From Ga0077527 sp964533495 (GTDB lineage Bacteria; Pseudomonadota; Gammaproteobacteria; Burkholderiales; SG8-41): a DNA stretch of 64,000 bases. Positions 36,157 to 43,862 of this stretch are shown in pieces (within the stretch, counting starts at the first letter, position 1; the number at the start of each line of letters is the position of its first letter). Below the pieces are notes generated by a model. The model searched no databases. It worked only from the letters and a program-made list of their open reading frames with translations, and was not told the DNA's origin. The position numbers were made by a program, and so were the translations under genes. The DNA lies in contig CAZHJU010000004.1 of the NCBI GenBank assembly GCA_964533495.1, positions 62,001 through 126,000 on the forward strand, in the 5' to 3' direction.

Positions 36157-36909
36157 TCAGGAAGCCGCGGTTTCGGCGTCCTCGACCTCGACAAACTCGT
36201 CCGAGCCGCCGCCGACAATCTCCTTGATGCTGGTGCTGCGCCCTTCGAGCACGGCATCCGCCATGCCGCGCGCATAAAGCTTGATCGCGCGGCTGGAGTC
36301 GTCGTTGCCGGGAATGACGTAATCCACGCCCTCGGGGGAATGATTGGTGTCGACGATGCCGATGACCGGGATTCCGAGCTTCTTCGCCTCCGAGATCGCG
36401 CCCTTCTGGTAGCCGACATCGATCACGAACAGCGCATCCGGCAGGCTGGTCATGTCCTTGATGCCGCCGAGGCTGCGCTCAAGCTTGGCGATTTCGCGCT
36501 CGTACTGCAGCGCTTCCTTCTTGGACAGCTTCTCGAACGATCCGTCCTCGTGCATCGTCATCATGTCCTTCAGGCGCTGGATCGATCCCTTGACCGTCTT
36601 GTAGTTGGTGAGCATGCCGCCCAGCCAGCGGTAATCGACATAGGGGGAGCTGCAGCGCTGCGCTTCCTCGCGCACGATTTCCCGGGCCTGGCGCTTGGTG
36701 CCGACAAACAGGATGGTGCCCTTGTTCGACGCCAGCTGGCGCACGAACTTGACCGCATCCTGGTACATGGCCATCGTCTTCTCGAGGTTGACGATGTGAA
36801 TCTTGTTGCGATGACCGAAAATGTACGGCGCCATTCTCGGGTTCCAGTAACGCGTCTGGTGGCCGAAATGAACGCCGGCCTCAAGCATTTCACGCATGGT
36901 GACTGACAT
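36157..36909 (-). CDS. rpsB: 30S ribosomal protein S2
   Basis: 250 aa. MREMLEAGVHFGHQTRYWNP at the N-terminus, FIDTR-type YIFGHRNKIHIVNLEKTMAM, ILFVGTKRQAREIVREEAQR, VDYRWLGGMLTNYKTVKGSI, and GIVDTNHSPEGVDYVIPGND near the C-terminus are all S2 signatures. GGAG lies 11 nt before the ATG. First gene of the long operon ending at rnhB; its leader (36910-37068) is structured and may carry S2 feedback control. Confidence 0.98.
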   Translation of the reverse strand: MSVTMREMLEAGVHFGHQTRYWNPRMAPYIFGHRNKIHIVNLEKTMAMYQDAVKFVRQLASNKGTILFVGTKRQAREIVREEAQRCSSPYVDYRWLGGMLTNYKTVKGSIQRLKDMMTMHEDGSFEKLSKKEALQYEREIAKLERSLGGIKDMTSLPDALFVIDVGYQKGAISEAKKLGIPVIGIVDTNHSPEGVDYVIPGNDDSSRAIKLYARGMADAVLEGRSTSIKEIVGGGSDEFVEVEDAETAAS

Positions 36910-37068
36910 GACCTGAATCTCCAGTTAGGGTTGATCCGCCACCTGTCCATTGCAACCCGGAAATCCGGGCACCCTTAACGACGGCAGGTGTGTGGGGTTT
37001 TGTTGCACGACCCGGCAATCCGGTTCACCGGAGCCCCGGAAAACCGGGATCGCCAAGAATCGAGCTAA
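36910..37068 (-). promoter_or_regulatory. Structured rpsB 5' leader, candidate S2 autoregulatory region
   Basis: About 160 nt from the predicted start site to the rpsB ATG. It holds three perfect small hairpins: CCCGG-TTTT-CCGGG (37035-37048), CCGGT-GA-ACCGG (37020-37031) and CCCGG-ATTT-CCGGG (36956-36969). In E. coli the rpsB leader binds S2; whether this leader works in the same way is inference. Confidence 0.45.
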
Positions 37069-37074
37069 CTCGTT

Positions 37075-37104
37075 ATTTTAACACGCAAAGACATTACCCC
37101 TCAA
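37075..37104 (-). promoter_or_regulatory. Promoter of the rpsB-tsf-lpx operon
   Basis: On the minus strand TTGAGG (37099-37104), 18-nt spacer, TAAAAT (37075-37080). It is the best sigma-70-like match in the 348-nt divergent interval 36910-37257, which holds no gene. Confidence 0.55.
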
Positions 37105-37257
37105 GCCGCCCGCGCCACCGGATTCAATCGTGCGCAGCCTTTGAAAAATTTCCGGAAATCCGAATTTTTTGAATGGTTACAACCTGTTAGAATCGCCCGT
37201 CCCCGCAACAACACAATCCGCCGCATTGCCGCCCGGCGTGCAATGCCGCCTCCGTCA

Positions 37258-38046
37258 ATGGCCGTAAACCTCAAAAACAGGGAAGAAATCGGGCAGATGC
37301 GCGTCGCCGGCCGGCTGGCCGCCGAAGTCCTCGATTTCATCGCCCCGCACGTCAAGCCGGGAATCACCACCGGCGAACTCGACCGGCTGTGCCATGACTA
37401 CATGGTCAACGTGCAACACACGGTACCCGCGCCGCTGAACTACACCCCGCCCGGCTACACGCCCTATCCGAAATCAATCTGCACCTCGGTGAACCACGTG
37501 GTCTGCCACGGCGTTCCGGGCGAAAAGAAACTTCGCAACGGCGACATCATCAACATCGACATCACGGTCATCAAGGATGGCTTCCATGGCGACACCAGCC
37601 GCATGTTCTGCGTCGGTCAGCCGTCCATACAGGCGCGCCGCCTGATCGACCTCACCTACGAGTGCATGTGGCGCGGCATCCGCGCGGTCCGGCCGGGAAG
37701 CACGCTGGGCGACATCGGTCATGCGATCCAGGTTCACGCCGAGCAGCAGGGCTGCAGCGTGGTCCGCGAGTTCTGCGGCCACGGCATCGGCAGGAATTTC
37801 CATGAAGAGCCGCAGATCCTGCACTACGGACGACCGGGCATGGGCCTGCGCCTGGAAGCCGGCATGATTTTCACCGTCGAACCGATGATCAACGCCGGCA
37901 AGCCCGACATCCGCCAGATGGCCGACGGCTGGACCATCGTCACCAAGGACCACAGCCTGTCGGCGCAATGGGAACACACCGTGCTGGTGACCGAAAACGG
38001 TTACGAAGTGCTGACGGTTTCCGCGGGAACTCCCCCGCCCGCCTGA
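37258..38046 (+). CDS. map: Methionine aminopeptidase, type I
   Basis: Removes the N-terminal methionine from nascent proteins. 262 aa from the ATG at 37258 (AVNLKNREEIGQMRVAGRLA). Dinuclear metal ligands are in NIDITVIKDGFHGDTSRMF, GHGIGRNFHEEPQILHY and FTVEPMINAG. The frame is open to 37141, but those residues are not family-like. The -10 box TAGAAT at 37188-37193 is good; its -35 is poor. A 12-bp palindrome, ATTTCCGGAAAT (37148-37159), lies just upstream. Divergent from rpsB, as commonly seen. Confidence 0.96.
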   Translation: MAVNLKNREEIGQMRVAGRLAAEVLDFIAPHVKPGITTGELDRLCHDYMVNVQHTVPAPLNYTPPGYTPYPKSICTSVNHVVCHGVPGEKKLRNGDIINIDITVIKDGFHGDTSRMFCVGQPSIQARRLIDLTYECMWRGIRAVRPGSTLGDIGHAIQVHAEQQGCSVVREFCGHGIGRNFHEEPQILHYGRPGMGLRLEAGMIFTVEPMINAGKPDIRQMADGWTIVTKDHSLSAQWEHTVLVTENGYEVLTVSAGTPPPA

Positions 38047-38068
38047 TCTGAACCGGCAGGTGCCCCGC

Positions 38069-40657
38069 ATGCAGCACGCCGATCCGGTCATCCGGCCTCG
38101 CCCAGGACCGCGGGATGCACAACGCGCGGCGCTGGCCGGCGACCGCCTGGCCCTGCAACGGCAGTTCGAGGCCGGGCAGACCGGACACGAAGTGCTCCGG
38201 CGCCTCTCGCTGCTCACCGACCGCCACCTGCGCCTGGCCTGGAAGGCGCAAAACATGCCGGGCGACATCGCGCTGGTCGCGGTCGGCGGCTACGGCCGCG
38301 GCCAGCTCTTTCCGCACTCCGACGTCGACATCCTGATCCTGCTGCCCGATGCTCCGGGTGCCGCGCTTCGCGAAAAACTCGAAAGCCTGGTCGGCACTTT
38401 CTGGGACATCGGCCTCGACGTCGGCCACAGCGTGCGCACGCTGGACGAGTGCTTCGAAGTGGCCGCGGGCGACATCACGGTGCAGACCAACCTGCTGGAA
38501 TCCCGCCTGCTCGGCGGCAACCGCGACCTTTACCGGAAATTCACACGCCGGCTCCAGCAATCCATGGACCCCGCCGCCTTCCTCGACGCCAAGCGCATCG
38601 AGCAGCAGGAACGGCATTCCCGCCACCAGGCGACGAACCTCGAGCCCAACGTCAAGGAAAGTCCGGGCGGCCTGCGCGATCTCAACACCATACTGTGGAT
38701 ATCGCGCGCCGCAGGCCTGGGACGGACCTGGCTGGAACTGGCCCGGCGCGGCTTCATCACCGGGGACGAGGCGCGCGCGATCAGCCGGCACCAACGGACG
38801 CTGGAAATCCTGCGCATCCGCCTGCATTACCTCGCCAGGCGCCGCGAGGACCGCCTGCTTTTCGATCACCAGACCGCCCTCGCCACCCAGCTCGGCTTCG
38901 CCAACCGCGGCGGACGCCGGGCCAGCGAACGGCTGATGCAGCGCTATTACCAGACCGCAAAATCGGTATCGCAGCTCAACACCATCCTGCTGCAGAATCT
39001 CGCGCTGCGGATCGCGCCTCCGGCCAACCGCTCGATGGTCAAGCCGCTCAATCCGCGGTTCGTCGTGCGCGGAGAGCTGCTGTCCGCGCCGGACGAAACC
39101 ATTTTCGAGCGCGACCCCTGCGCCATCCTCGAGGCCTTTTCACTGCTCCAGCAGCACCATGAAATCAAGGGCATCGGCGCGGTCACCCTGCGCGCATTGT
39201 GGCGCGCCCGCCGCCGCATCAACCCGGCGGCACGGCGGGATCCGCGGATGCGCGCCCTGTTCCTGGACATCCTGCGCAGCCCGACGCGGATGATCCGCGA
39301 ACTGCGGCGCATGCACCAGTTCGACATCCTCGGCCGCTACATCCCCGCCTTCGGCCGGGTCACCGGGCAGATGCAGCACGACCTGTATCACGTCTACACC
39401 GTCGACGAGCACATCCTCAAGGTGGTGCGCAACGTGCGCCGCTTCGCGGTGCCCGAACTGGCCCACGAATTCCCGCTCTGCAGCCGGTTGATGAGCGAAT
39501 TCGACAGGCCGGAACTGCTCTACCTCGCCGGCCTGTTCCATGACATCGCCAAAGGCCGCGGCGGCGATCACTCGGAGCTCGGCAAGGTGGATGCCCTGCG
39601 TTTCTGCAGGGCGCACGGCCTGCCGTCCGCCGACGCCGAACTCGTCGCCTGGCTGGTCGAGCAGCACCTGGTCATGTCGGCCACCGCGCAGAAGCAGGAT
39701 CTGTCGGACCCCGACACGGTGCGCGCCTTCGCGCAGCGGGTCGGAAACGAACGCCGGCTGGTCGCGCTCTACCTGCTGACCGTCGCCGACATCCGCGGCA
39801 CCAGCCCGAAAGTATGGAACGCCTGGAAGGCCAAGCTGCTGGAGGACCTGTTCCACGCCACCCGGCGCCTGCTGACCGGCGAACGCAGCGACCGTCAGCA
39901 CGGGCAGCGCGCGCGCCAGGAAGATGCGATGGCGCGCCTGCGCCTGTACGCGATACCGGAATCCGATTACCGGGAATTCTGGCAGCAGCTCGACACCGCC
40001 TACTTCCTGGGCCACGAAGCGCAGGAAATCGCCTGGCACACCCGGCACCTGCACCACCGCGTCGACTCTCCGGCTCCGGTGGTCAAGGCGCGGCTCTCGC
40101 CCATCGGCGAGGGCCTCCAGGTGCTGGTGTACGTCGCCGACCAGAAAGAGCTGTTTTCGCGGATCTGCGGTTTTTTCGAAGGCATCAGCTTCGACATCTT
40201 CGAAGCCCGGATCCACACCACCCGGCACGGTTATGCGCTGGATACCTTCCACATCCAGGACAGCTCGAACCGCCAGCCGGAATACCGCGACCTGATCAGC
40301 TACATCGAGTACGAGCTGACGGAACGGCTGTCCCGCAGGGAAGTGCTCCCCCCCTTGATAAAGCCCCGGGTGGGCCGCCAGTTGCGCCATTTCCCGATCA
40401 CGCCGGAAGTGAACATCCAGGCCGGCGAGCGCGGCCATTACCGCATGCTGTCGATCGTCGCGGGCGACCGGCCGGGACTGCTGTCCCGCATCTCGCGCAC
40501 GCTCACCGCGTTCGACATCAACCTGCATGCCGCGAAAATCAACACGCTGGGCGCGCGCGCGGAAGACACCTTTGTCGTCAGCGGCGCGGCCTTGAACAAC
40601 CCGAAAACCACGGTGCGCTTCGAAAGCGAGCTGCTGGAGCAGCTTCGCATCCGCTAA
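38069..40657 (+). CDS. glnD: Bifunctional PII uridylyltransferase/uridylyl-removing enzyme GlnD
   Basis: Nitrogen sensor that uridylylates PII when glutamine is low and de-uridylylates it when high. 862 aa: nucleotidyltransferase domain at about residues 60-220 (GGYGRGQLFPHSDVDILILL), HD domain at about 440-560 (YTVDEHILKVVRNVRR, LFHDIAKGRGGDHSELG), and two ACT domains at the C-terminus (about 685-770 and 795-862) that bind glutamine. ATG at 38069 is chosen over GTG at 38060 because AGG lies 8 nt upstream. It lies 22 nt after map, so it may share its transcript. Confidence 0.96.
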   Translation: MQHADPVIRPRPGPRDAQRAALAGDRLALQRQFEAGQTGHEVLRRLSLLTDRHLRLAWKAQNMPGDIALVAVGGYGRGQLFPHSDVDILILLPDAPGAALREKLESLVGTFWDIGLDVGHSVRTLDECFEVAAGDITVQTNLLESRLLGGNRDLYRKFTRRLQQSMDPAAFLDAKRIEQQERHSRHQATNLEPNVKESPGGLRDLNTILWISRAAGLGRTWLELARRGFITGDEARAISRHQRTLEILRIRLHYLARRREDRLLFDHQTALATQLGFANRGGRRASERLMQRYYQTAKSVSQLNTILLQNLALRIAPPANRSMVKPLNPRFVVRGELLSAPDETIFERDPCAILEAFSLLQQHHEIKGIGAVTLRALWRARRRINPAARRDPRMRALFLDILRSPTRMIRELRRMHQFDILGRYIPAFGRVTGQMQHDLYHVYTVDEHILKVVRNVRRFAVPELAHEFPLCSRLMSEFDRPELLYLAGLFHDIAKGRGGDHSELGKVDALRFCRAHGLPSADAELVAWLVEQHLVMSATAQKQDLSDPDTVRAFAQRVGNERRLVALYLLTVADIRGTSPKVWNAWKAKLLEDLFHATRRLLTGERSDRQHGQRARQEDAMARLRLYAIPESDYREFWQQLDTAYFLGHEAQEIAWHTRHLHHRVDSPAPVVKARLSPIGEGLQVLVYVADQKELFSRICGFFEGISFDIFEARIHTTRHGYALDTFHIQDSSNRQPEYRDLISYIEYELTERLSRREVLPPLIKPRVGRQLRHFPITPEVNIQAGERGHYRMLSIVAGDRPGLLSRISRTLTAFDINLHAAKINTLGARAEDTFVVSGAALNNPKTTVRFESELLEQLRIR

Positions 40658-40665
40658 TCCCCCGA

Positions 40666-41199
40666 TCAGTCGTCTTGCAGGGACTGGCCCGGGAACAGCG
40701 TTTCGGTGAAGCCGAAGTTGCGCAGGTCGCGGATGCGCATGGGATACAGCACCCCGTCGAGGTGATCGCATTCGTGCTGCACCACGCGCGCATGAAAGCC
40801 GTGGACGCTGCGCTCGATGGCAATCCCCGCCACGTCGAAGCCGGAATAATGCAGGCGCAGGTGACGGGGAACCAGTCCGCGCATGCCCGGCACCGACAGG
40901 CAGCCTTCCCAGCCCTCTTCCAGTCCGCCATCCAGCGGCCTGATCACCGGATTGATCAGCACCGTCCTCGGCACCGGCTCGGCGTCCGGATAACGCGGAT
41001 TCGCGGCAATGCCGAAAATCACCACGCGCAGTCCGACGCCGATCTGCGGCGCCGCCAGCCCGGCGCCGTCCAGCGCCTGCATGGTGTCCTCCATGTCGGC
41101 AATCAGCGCCCGCAATTCCGGCGTCCCGAACCGCTCCACCGGGCGCGCGACCTGCAACAGGCGCGGGTCCCCCATCCGCAGCACTTCCCTAACCGCCAT
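40666..41199 (-). CDS. def: Peptide deformylase
   Basis: Fe(II)-type deformylase acting on N-formylmethionine, 177 aa. All three motifs are present: GAGLAAPQIG (residues 45-54), EGCLSVPG (about 95) with the metal Cys, and QHECDHLDG (about 139) with two metal His and the catalytic Glu. It is not next to fmt but follows a nucleoside phosphorylase, overlapping it by 11 nt, so it seems to be a second, operon-embedded copy. Convergent with glnD, leaving 8 nt. Confidence 0.93.
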   Translation of the reverse strand: MAVREVLRMGDPRLLQVARPVERFGTPELRALIADMEDTMQALDGAGLAAPQIGVGLRVVIFGIAANPRYPDAEPVPRTVLINPVIRPLDGGLEEGWEGCLSVPGMRGLVPRHLRLHYSGFDVAGIAIERSVHGFHARVVQHECDHLDGVLYPMRIRDLRNFGFTETLFPGQSLQDD

Positions 41200-41941
41200 G
41201 ACCGCCCGCGATCCCGGCCAGCAGGATCCCCACCCGTTTCATCGCCGCTTCGGAAACCGCCCGGATCTCTTCCGGCGCAATGCCCTTGCGGCTGGCGCCG
41301 ATGCCGGCCGCGGCATTGACCACCACCGCCAGCATGGCGTAACAAAGCCCGATCTCGCGGGCCAGCGCTGCCTCCGGCATGCCGGTCATGCCCACGATGC
41401 CGGCGCCGTCGCGCGCCATGCGGCGGATTTCCGCCGCCGTCTCCAGCCGCGGTCCCTGCGTGGCCCCGTAAACCCCGCCGTCGCGCAGGCGCTCCCCGGC
41501 GTCCGCGCCCGCGCGCAGCAGCCTGCCGCGCATCGTTGCGCAGAACGGCTGCGTGAAATCGACATGGTCCAGCGGCTGGTCCACGCCGTCAAAAAAAGTG
41601 GACGCACGGCCATGGGTGTAATCGATGATCTGGTCCGGCACCACCAGAGCGCCCGGCTCCAGGTCTTCCAGGATGCCGCCGACGGTGGTCACCGCGACGA
41701 CGTCGCGCGCTCCGCAATCATGCAAGGCCCGGATATTGGCCCGGTAGTTGATCCGGTGCGGCGCGATGACATGTCCATCGCCATGCCGCGCGAGAAAGAC
41801 GACTTCCCTGCCGCGCAACCTGCCGAAGGTCAGCGCCGCCGAAGGCTCGCCGTAGGGTGTGGACAGGACCTCGCGGCGCGCGTCTTCGAGCGCCGCGATC
41901 CGGTTCAATCCGCTGCCGCCGATGATGCCGAGCAGGGGCAT
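41189..41941 (-). CDS. Methylthio-nucleoside phosphorylase, probably S-methyl-5'-thioinosine-specific
   Basis: Trimeric MTAP-family nucleoside phosphorylase, 250 aa. IGGSGLNRI is the phosphate loop at the N-terminus; ARHGDGHVIAPHRINYRANI and DQIIDYTHGRASTFFDG follow. The base-binding region reads GMTGMPEAALARE, where true MTA phosphorylases usually have an NMTSxPE-like segment; this favours the MTI-type (inosine) enzyme known from Pseudomonas. HPRT lies directly upstream in the operon and would use the hypoxanthine released. Base preference is inference. Confidence 0.85.
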   Translation of the reverse strand: MPLLGIIGGSGLNRIAALEDARREVLSTPYGEPSAALTFGRLRGREVVFLARHGDGHVIAPHRINYRANIRALHDCGARDVVAVTTVGGILEDLEPGALVVPDQIIDYTHGRASTFFDGVDQPLDHVDFTQPFCATMRGRLLRAGADAGERLRDGGVYGATQGPRLETAAEIRRMARDGAGIVGMTGMPEAALAREIGLCYAMLAVVVNAAAGIGASRKGIAPEEIRAVSEAAMKRVGILLAGIAGGHGG

Positions 41942-41947
41942 GGACTC

Positions 41948-42535
41948 TCAGTCCCCGCGCAAGGCGTAGACGGCCGGCAGGTTGCGCCATTCACCGCGCA
42001 CGTCCATGCCGAAACCGAACACGTAACGGTCGGGAACCCCGACCCCGGCAAAATCCGCGGCAACGGGCTTTGCCCGGGGCAGCCGCTTGTCCGCGAATAC
42101 CGCGATCAACACCTGCAGCGCACCCGCGGCCAGCAGCCGGTCGCGGATGGCGGCAAGGGTAAGCCCCTCGTCCAGTATGTCGTCCAGCACCAGCACGACG
42201 CGCCCGCGCACGGATGCCGGCACGTCGACCCGCCACTGCAGTTCGCCGCCGCGGGTCGCATCGCCGTATCGGGTCGCATCCACATAATCGAAATCGAGCC
42301 GGAACGGCAGCATCGGCAGCAACTGCCCGGCAAACACCACGCCGCCCCGCATCACCGCCAGCACCAGCGGATGCCGGTCGGCCAGAACCGCCGTGATTTC
42401 CCGGGACACCCTTTCAAGCGCAGAACGGATCTCGCCCGCCGAAACGATCAGTTCCGCCCCCGGCGGCAGGGCCGGTGATGGCAGTCGGGGCGGTGATGCC
42501 GGACCGGTGGTGTCAGTAGGTGAAGGTGACGACAT
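41948..42535 (-). CDS. hpt: Hypoxanthine-guanine phosphoribosyltransferase
   Basis: Purine salvage: hypoxanthine or guanine plus PRPP to IMP or GMP. 195 aa from ATG 42535. VLAVMRGGVVFAGQLLP binds the pyrophosphate loop; VVLVLDDILDEGLTLAAI is the PRPP motif with two acidic residues; RYVFGFGMDVRGEWRNLP is near the base site. The start is uncertain (42535, 42541 or 42562); all lie inside the end of dsrE, giving an overlap of 23-50 nt. GGA 5 nt before 42535 supports that choice. Confidence 0.92.
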   Translation of the reverse strand: MSSPSPTDTTGPASPPRLPSPALPPGAELIVSAGEIRSALERVSREITAVLADRHPLVLAVMRGGVVFAGQLLPMLPFRLDFDYVDATRYGDATRGGELQWRVDVPASVRGRVVLVLDDILDEGLTLAAIRDRLLAAGALQVLIAVFADKRLPRAKPVAADFAGVGVPDRYVFGFGMDVRGEWRNLPAVYALRGD

Positions 42536-42881
42536 CGTCATCCATGGCCTGCTCGATGACATAGGCGCCGCCGACGGTTTCGGTGACTTCCGGAATCAGG
42601 TCGTCGCCCCATAGCTCGAGGGTCGGCGTGCAGACCTTGAAATGAACGCCCGCCTCGTGCGCGTCCTTGATGAAATCGTAGACGCTTTTGGGCGATCCTT
42701 CCTTGACGAACAGCTTCTCCGCAACGCCCTTTTTCGCCAGTTCCCCGGCACGCGCGGTCAGTATGACCTCCACTTCGTAGTCCATGGCCGCCGCCACGGT
42801 GGCCTGGAAAAACGGTGCCCCCAGTTCCGGGCCGTTGGAAGGATCGGTGTTGACCATGATGATCATCAGTTTGTTAGCCAT
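42513..42881 (-). CDS. DsrE-family sulfur-carrier-like protein
   Basis: A small alpha/beta protein, 122 aa, of the DsrE/DsrF-like superfamily. MIIMVNTDPSNGPELGAPFF at the N-terminus and FKVCTPTLELWG with the single, possibly reactive Cys. DsrE-fold proteins carry persulfide sulfur or fold similarly without that activity; nothing here decides. First gene of dsrE-hpt-MTI phosphorylase-def. The link to methylthio-purine salvage is by position only. It has a good promoter at 42928-42957. Confidence 0.8.
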   Translation of the reverse strand: MANKLMIIMVNTDPSNGPELGAPFFQATVAAAMDYEVEVILTARAGELAKKGVAEKLFVKEGSPKSVYDFIKDAHEAGVHFKVCTPTLELWGDDLIPEVTETVGGAYVIEQAMDDDVVTFTY

Positions 42882-42927
42882 GTCGCATCTCGCAGGGTGG
42901 TTGTGTGCGGAAAAATATTAGCACGTG

Positions 42928-42957
42928 ATTATATTCTGGCCGGCACCGATGTTTCAG
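42928..42957 (-). promoter_or_regulatory. Promoter of the dsrE-hpt-def operon
   Basis: On the minus strand CTGAAA (42952-42957), 18 nt, TATAAT (42928-42933), a perfect -10. The -35 overlaps the galU stop codon (42954-42956). The transcript would start some 40 nt before the dsrE ATG. Confidence 0.55.
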
Positions 42958-43844
42958 ACGCCCCGGCGCAGGCGGCCGCGCAGATAACGGCGGAATGTGC
43001 CGCCGATTTCCGGATGTTTTTCCGCCAGTTCGACATTGGCCTCCAGATACCCGAGCTTGGTCCCGCAGTCATAACGGCGCCCGGAAAACTCCCAGGCAAG
43101 CACCGTTTCCTTCCGTTGCAGCCGCGCAATGGCATCGGTCAGCTGGATTTCCCCGCCGGCACCCGCGCGTGAACGCGACAGCTCGCCGAAAATGCCGGGG
43201 CTGAGAATGTAACGCCCCACCACGCCCAGCCGCGAAGGCGCCTCGGCCGCCGGCGGCTTCTCGACGATGCCGCTGATCACATGCGGCGACTTCGAGCGCG
43301 ACGCAACCGCCACGACGCCATAACGCGAGATCTCCGGACGCGGCACCCGCTGCACGGCAACGACCGATGCACCACCGGCGCGGTGCAGTTTCTCCATCTG
43401 CGCCAGCACCGGAATGCGTGCATCGATCAGATCGTCCGCCAGCAGCACCGCGAACGGTTCGTTCCCCACCGCCGGCTGCGCGCACAGCACCGCATGCCCC
43501 AGGCCCAGCGGCTGCGCCTGGCGCACGAACATGCAGCTGACGCCGGGCGGCAGTATGTCCCTGACCTCGGCCAGCAGCTCCCTGCGGCCGTTTTTCTCCA
43601 GGGCCAGCTCCAGTTCCACGGCCTGGTCGAAATGGTCCTCGATCGCGCGCTTGCCGCGACCGGTCACGAAAATCAGTTCGCTCACGCCCGCCGCCACCGC
43701 TTCCTCGACGGCGTACTGGATCAGCGGCTTGTCGACCACCGGCAGCATTTCCTTGGGACTTGCCTTTGTCGCCGGCAGGAAACGGGTGCCGAGGCCGGCC
43801 ACCGGAAAAACCGCCTTGCGTATCGACGCCTTTTTTGCCGCCAT
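42954..43844 (-). CDS. galU: UTP-glucose-1-phosphate uridylyltransferase
   Basis: Makes UDP-glucose for LPS, exopolysaccharide and trehalose-type sugars. 296 aa. The nucleotide loop is GLGTRFLPATKASPKEMLP at residues 17-35; then PLIQYAVEEAVAAGV, GLGHAVLCAQPAVGNEPFAV and LLADDLID (metal Asp). QLTDAIARL and EFSGRRYDCGTKLGYLEANV complete the sugar site. 18 nt separate it from ligA upstream on the same strand. Confidence 0.96.
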   Translation of the reverse strand: MAAKKASIRKAVFPVAGLGTRFLPATKASPKEMLPVVDKPLIQYAVEEAVAAGVSELIFVTGRGKRAIEDHFDQAVELELALEKNGRRELLAEVRDILPPGVSCMFVRQAQPLGLGHAVLCAQPAVGNEPFAVLLADDLIDARIPVLAQMEKLHRAGGASVVAVQRVPRPEISRYGVVAVASRSKSPHVISGIVEKPPAAEAPSRLGVVGRYILSPGIFGELSRSRAGAGGEIQLTDAIARLQRKETVLAWEFSGRRYDCGTKLGYLEANVELAEKHPEIGGTFRRYLRGRLRRGV

Positions 43845-43862
43845 GGAACGTTCCCCTTGCCC

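Noticed and set aside
42910..42935. AT-rich stretch between galU and dsrE
   Set aside because: Lacks the TATAAGTACTTG and GATATTTT blocks; it contains a good -10 box instead.
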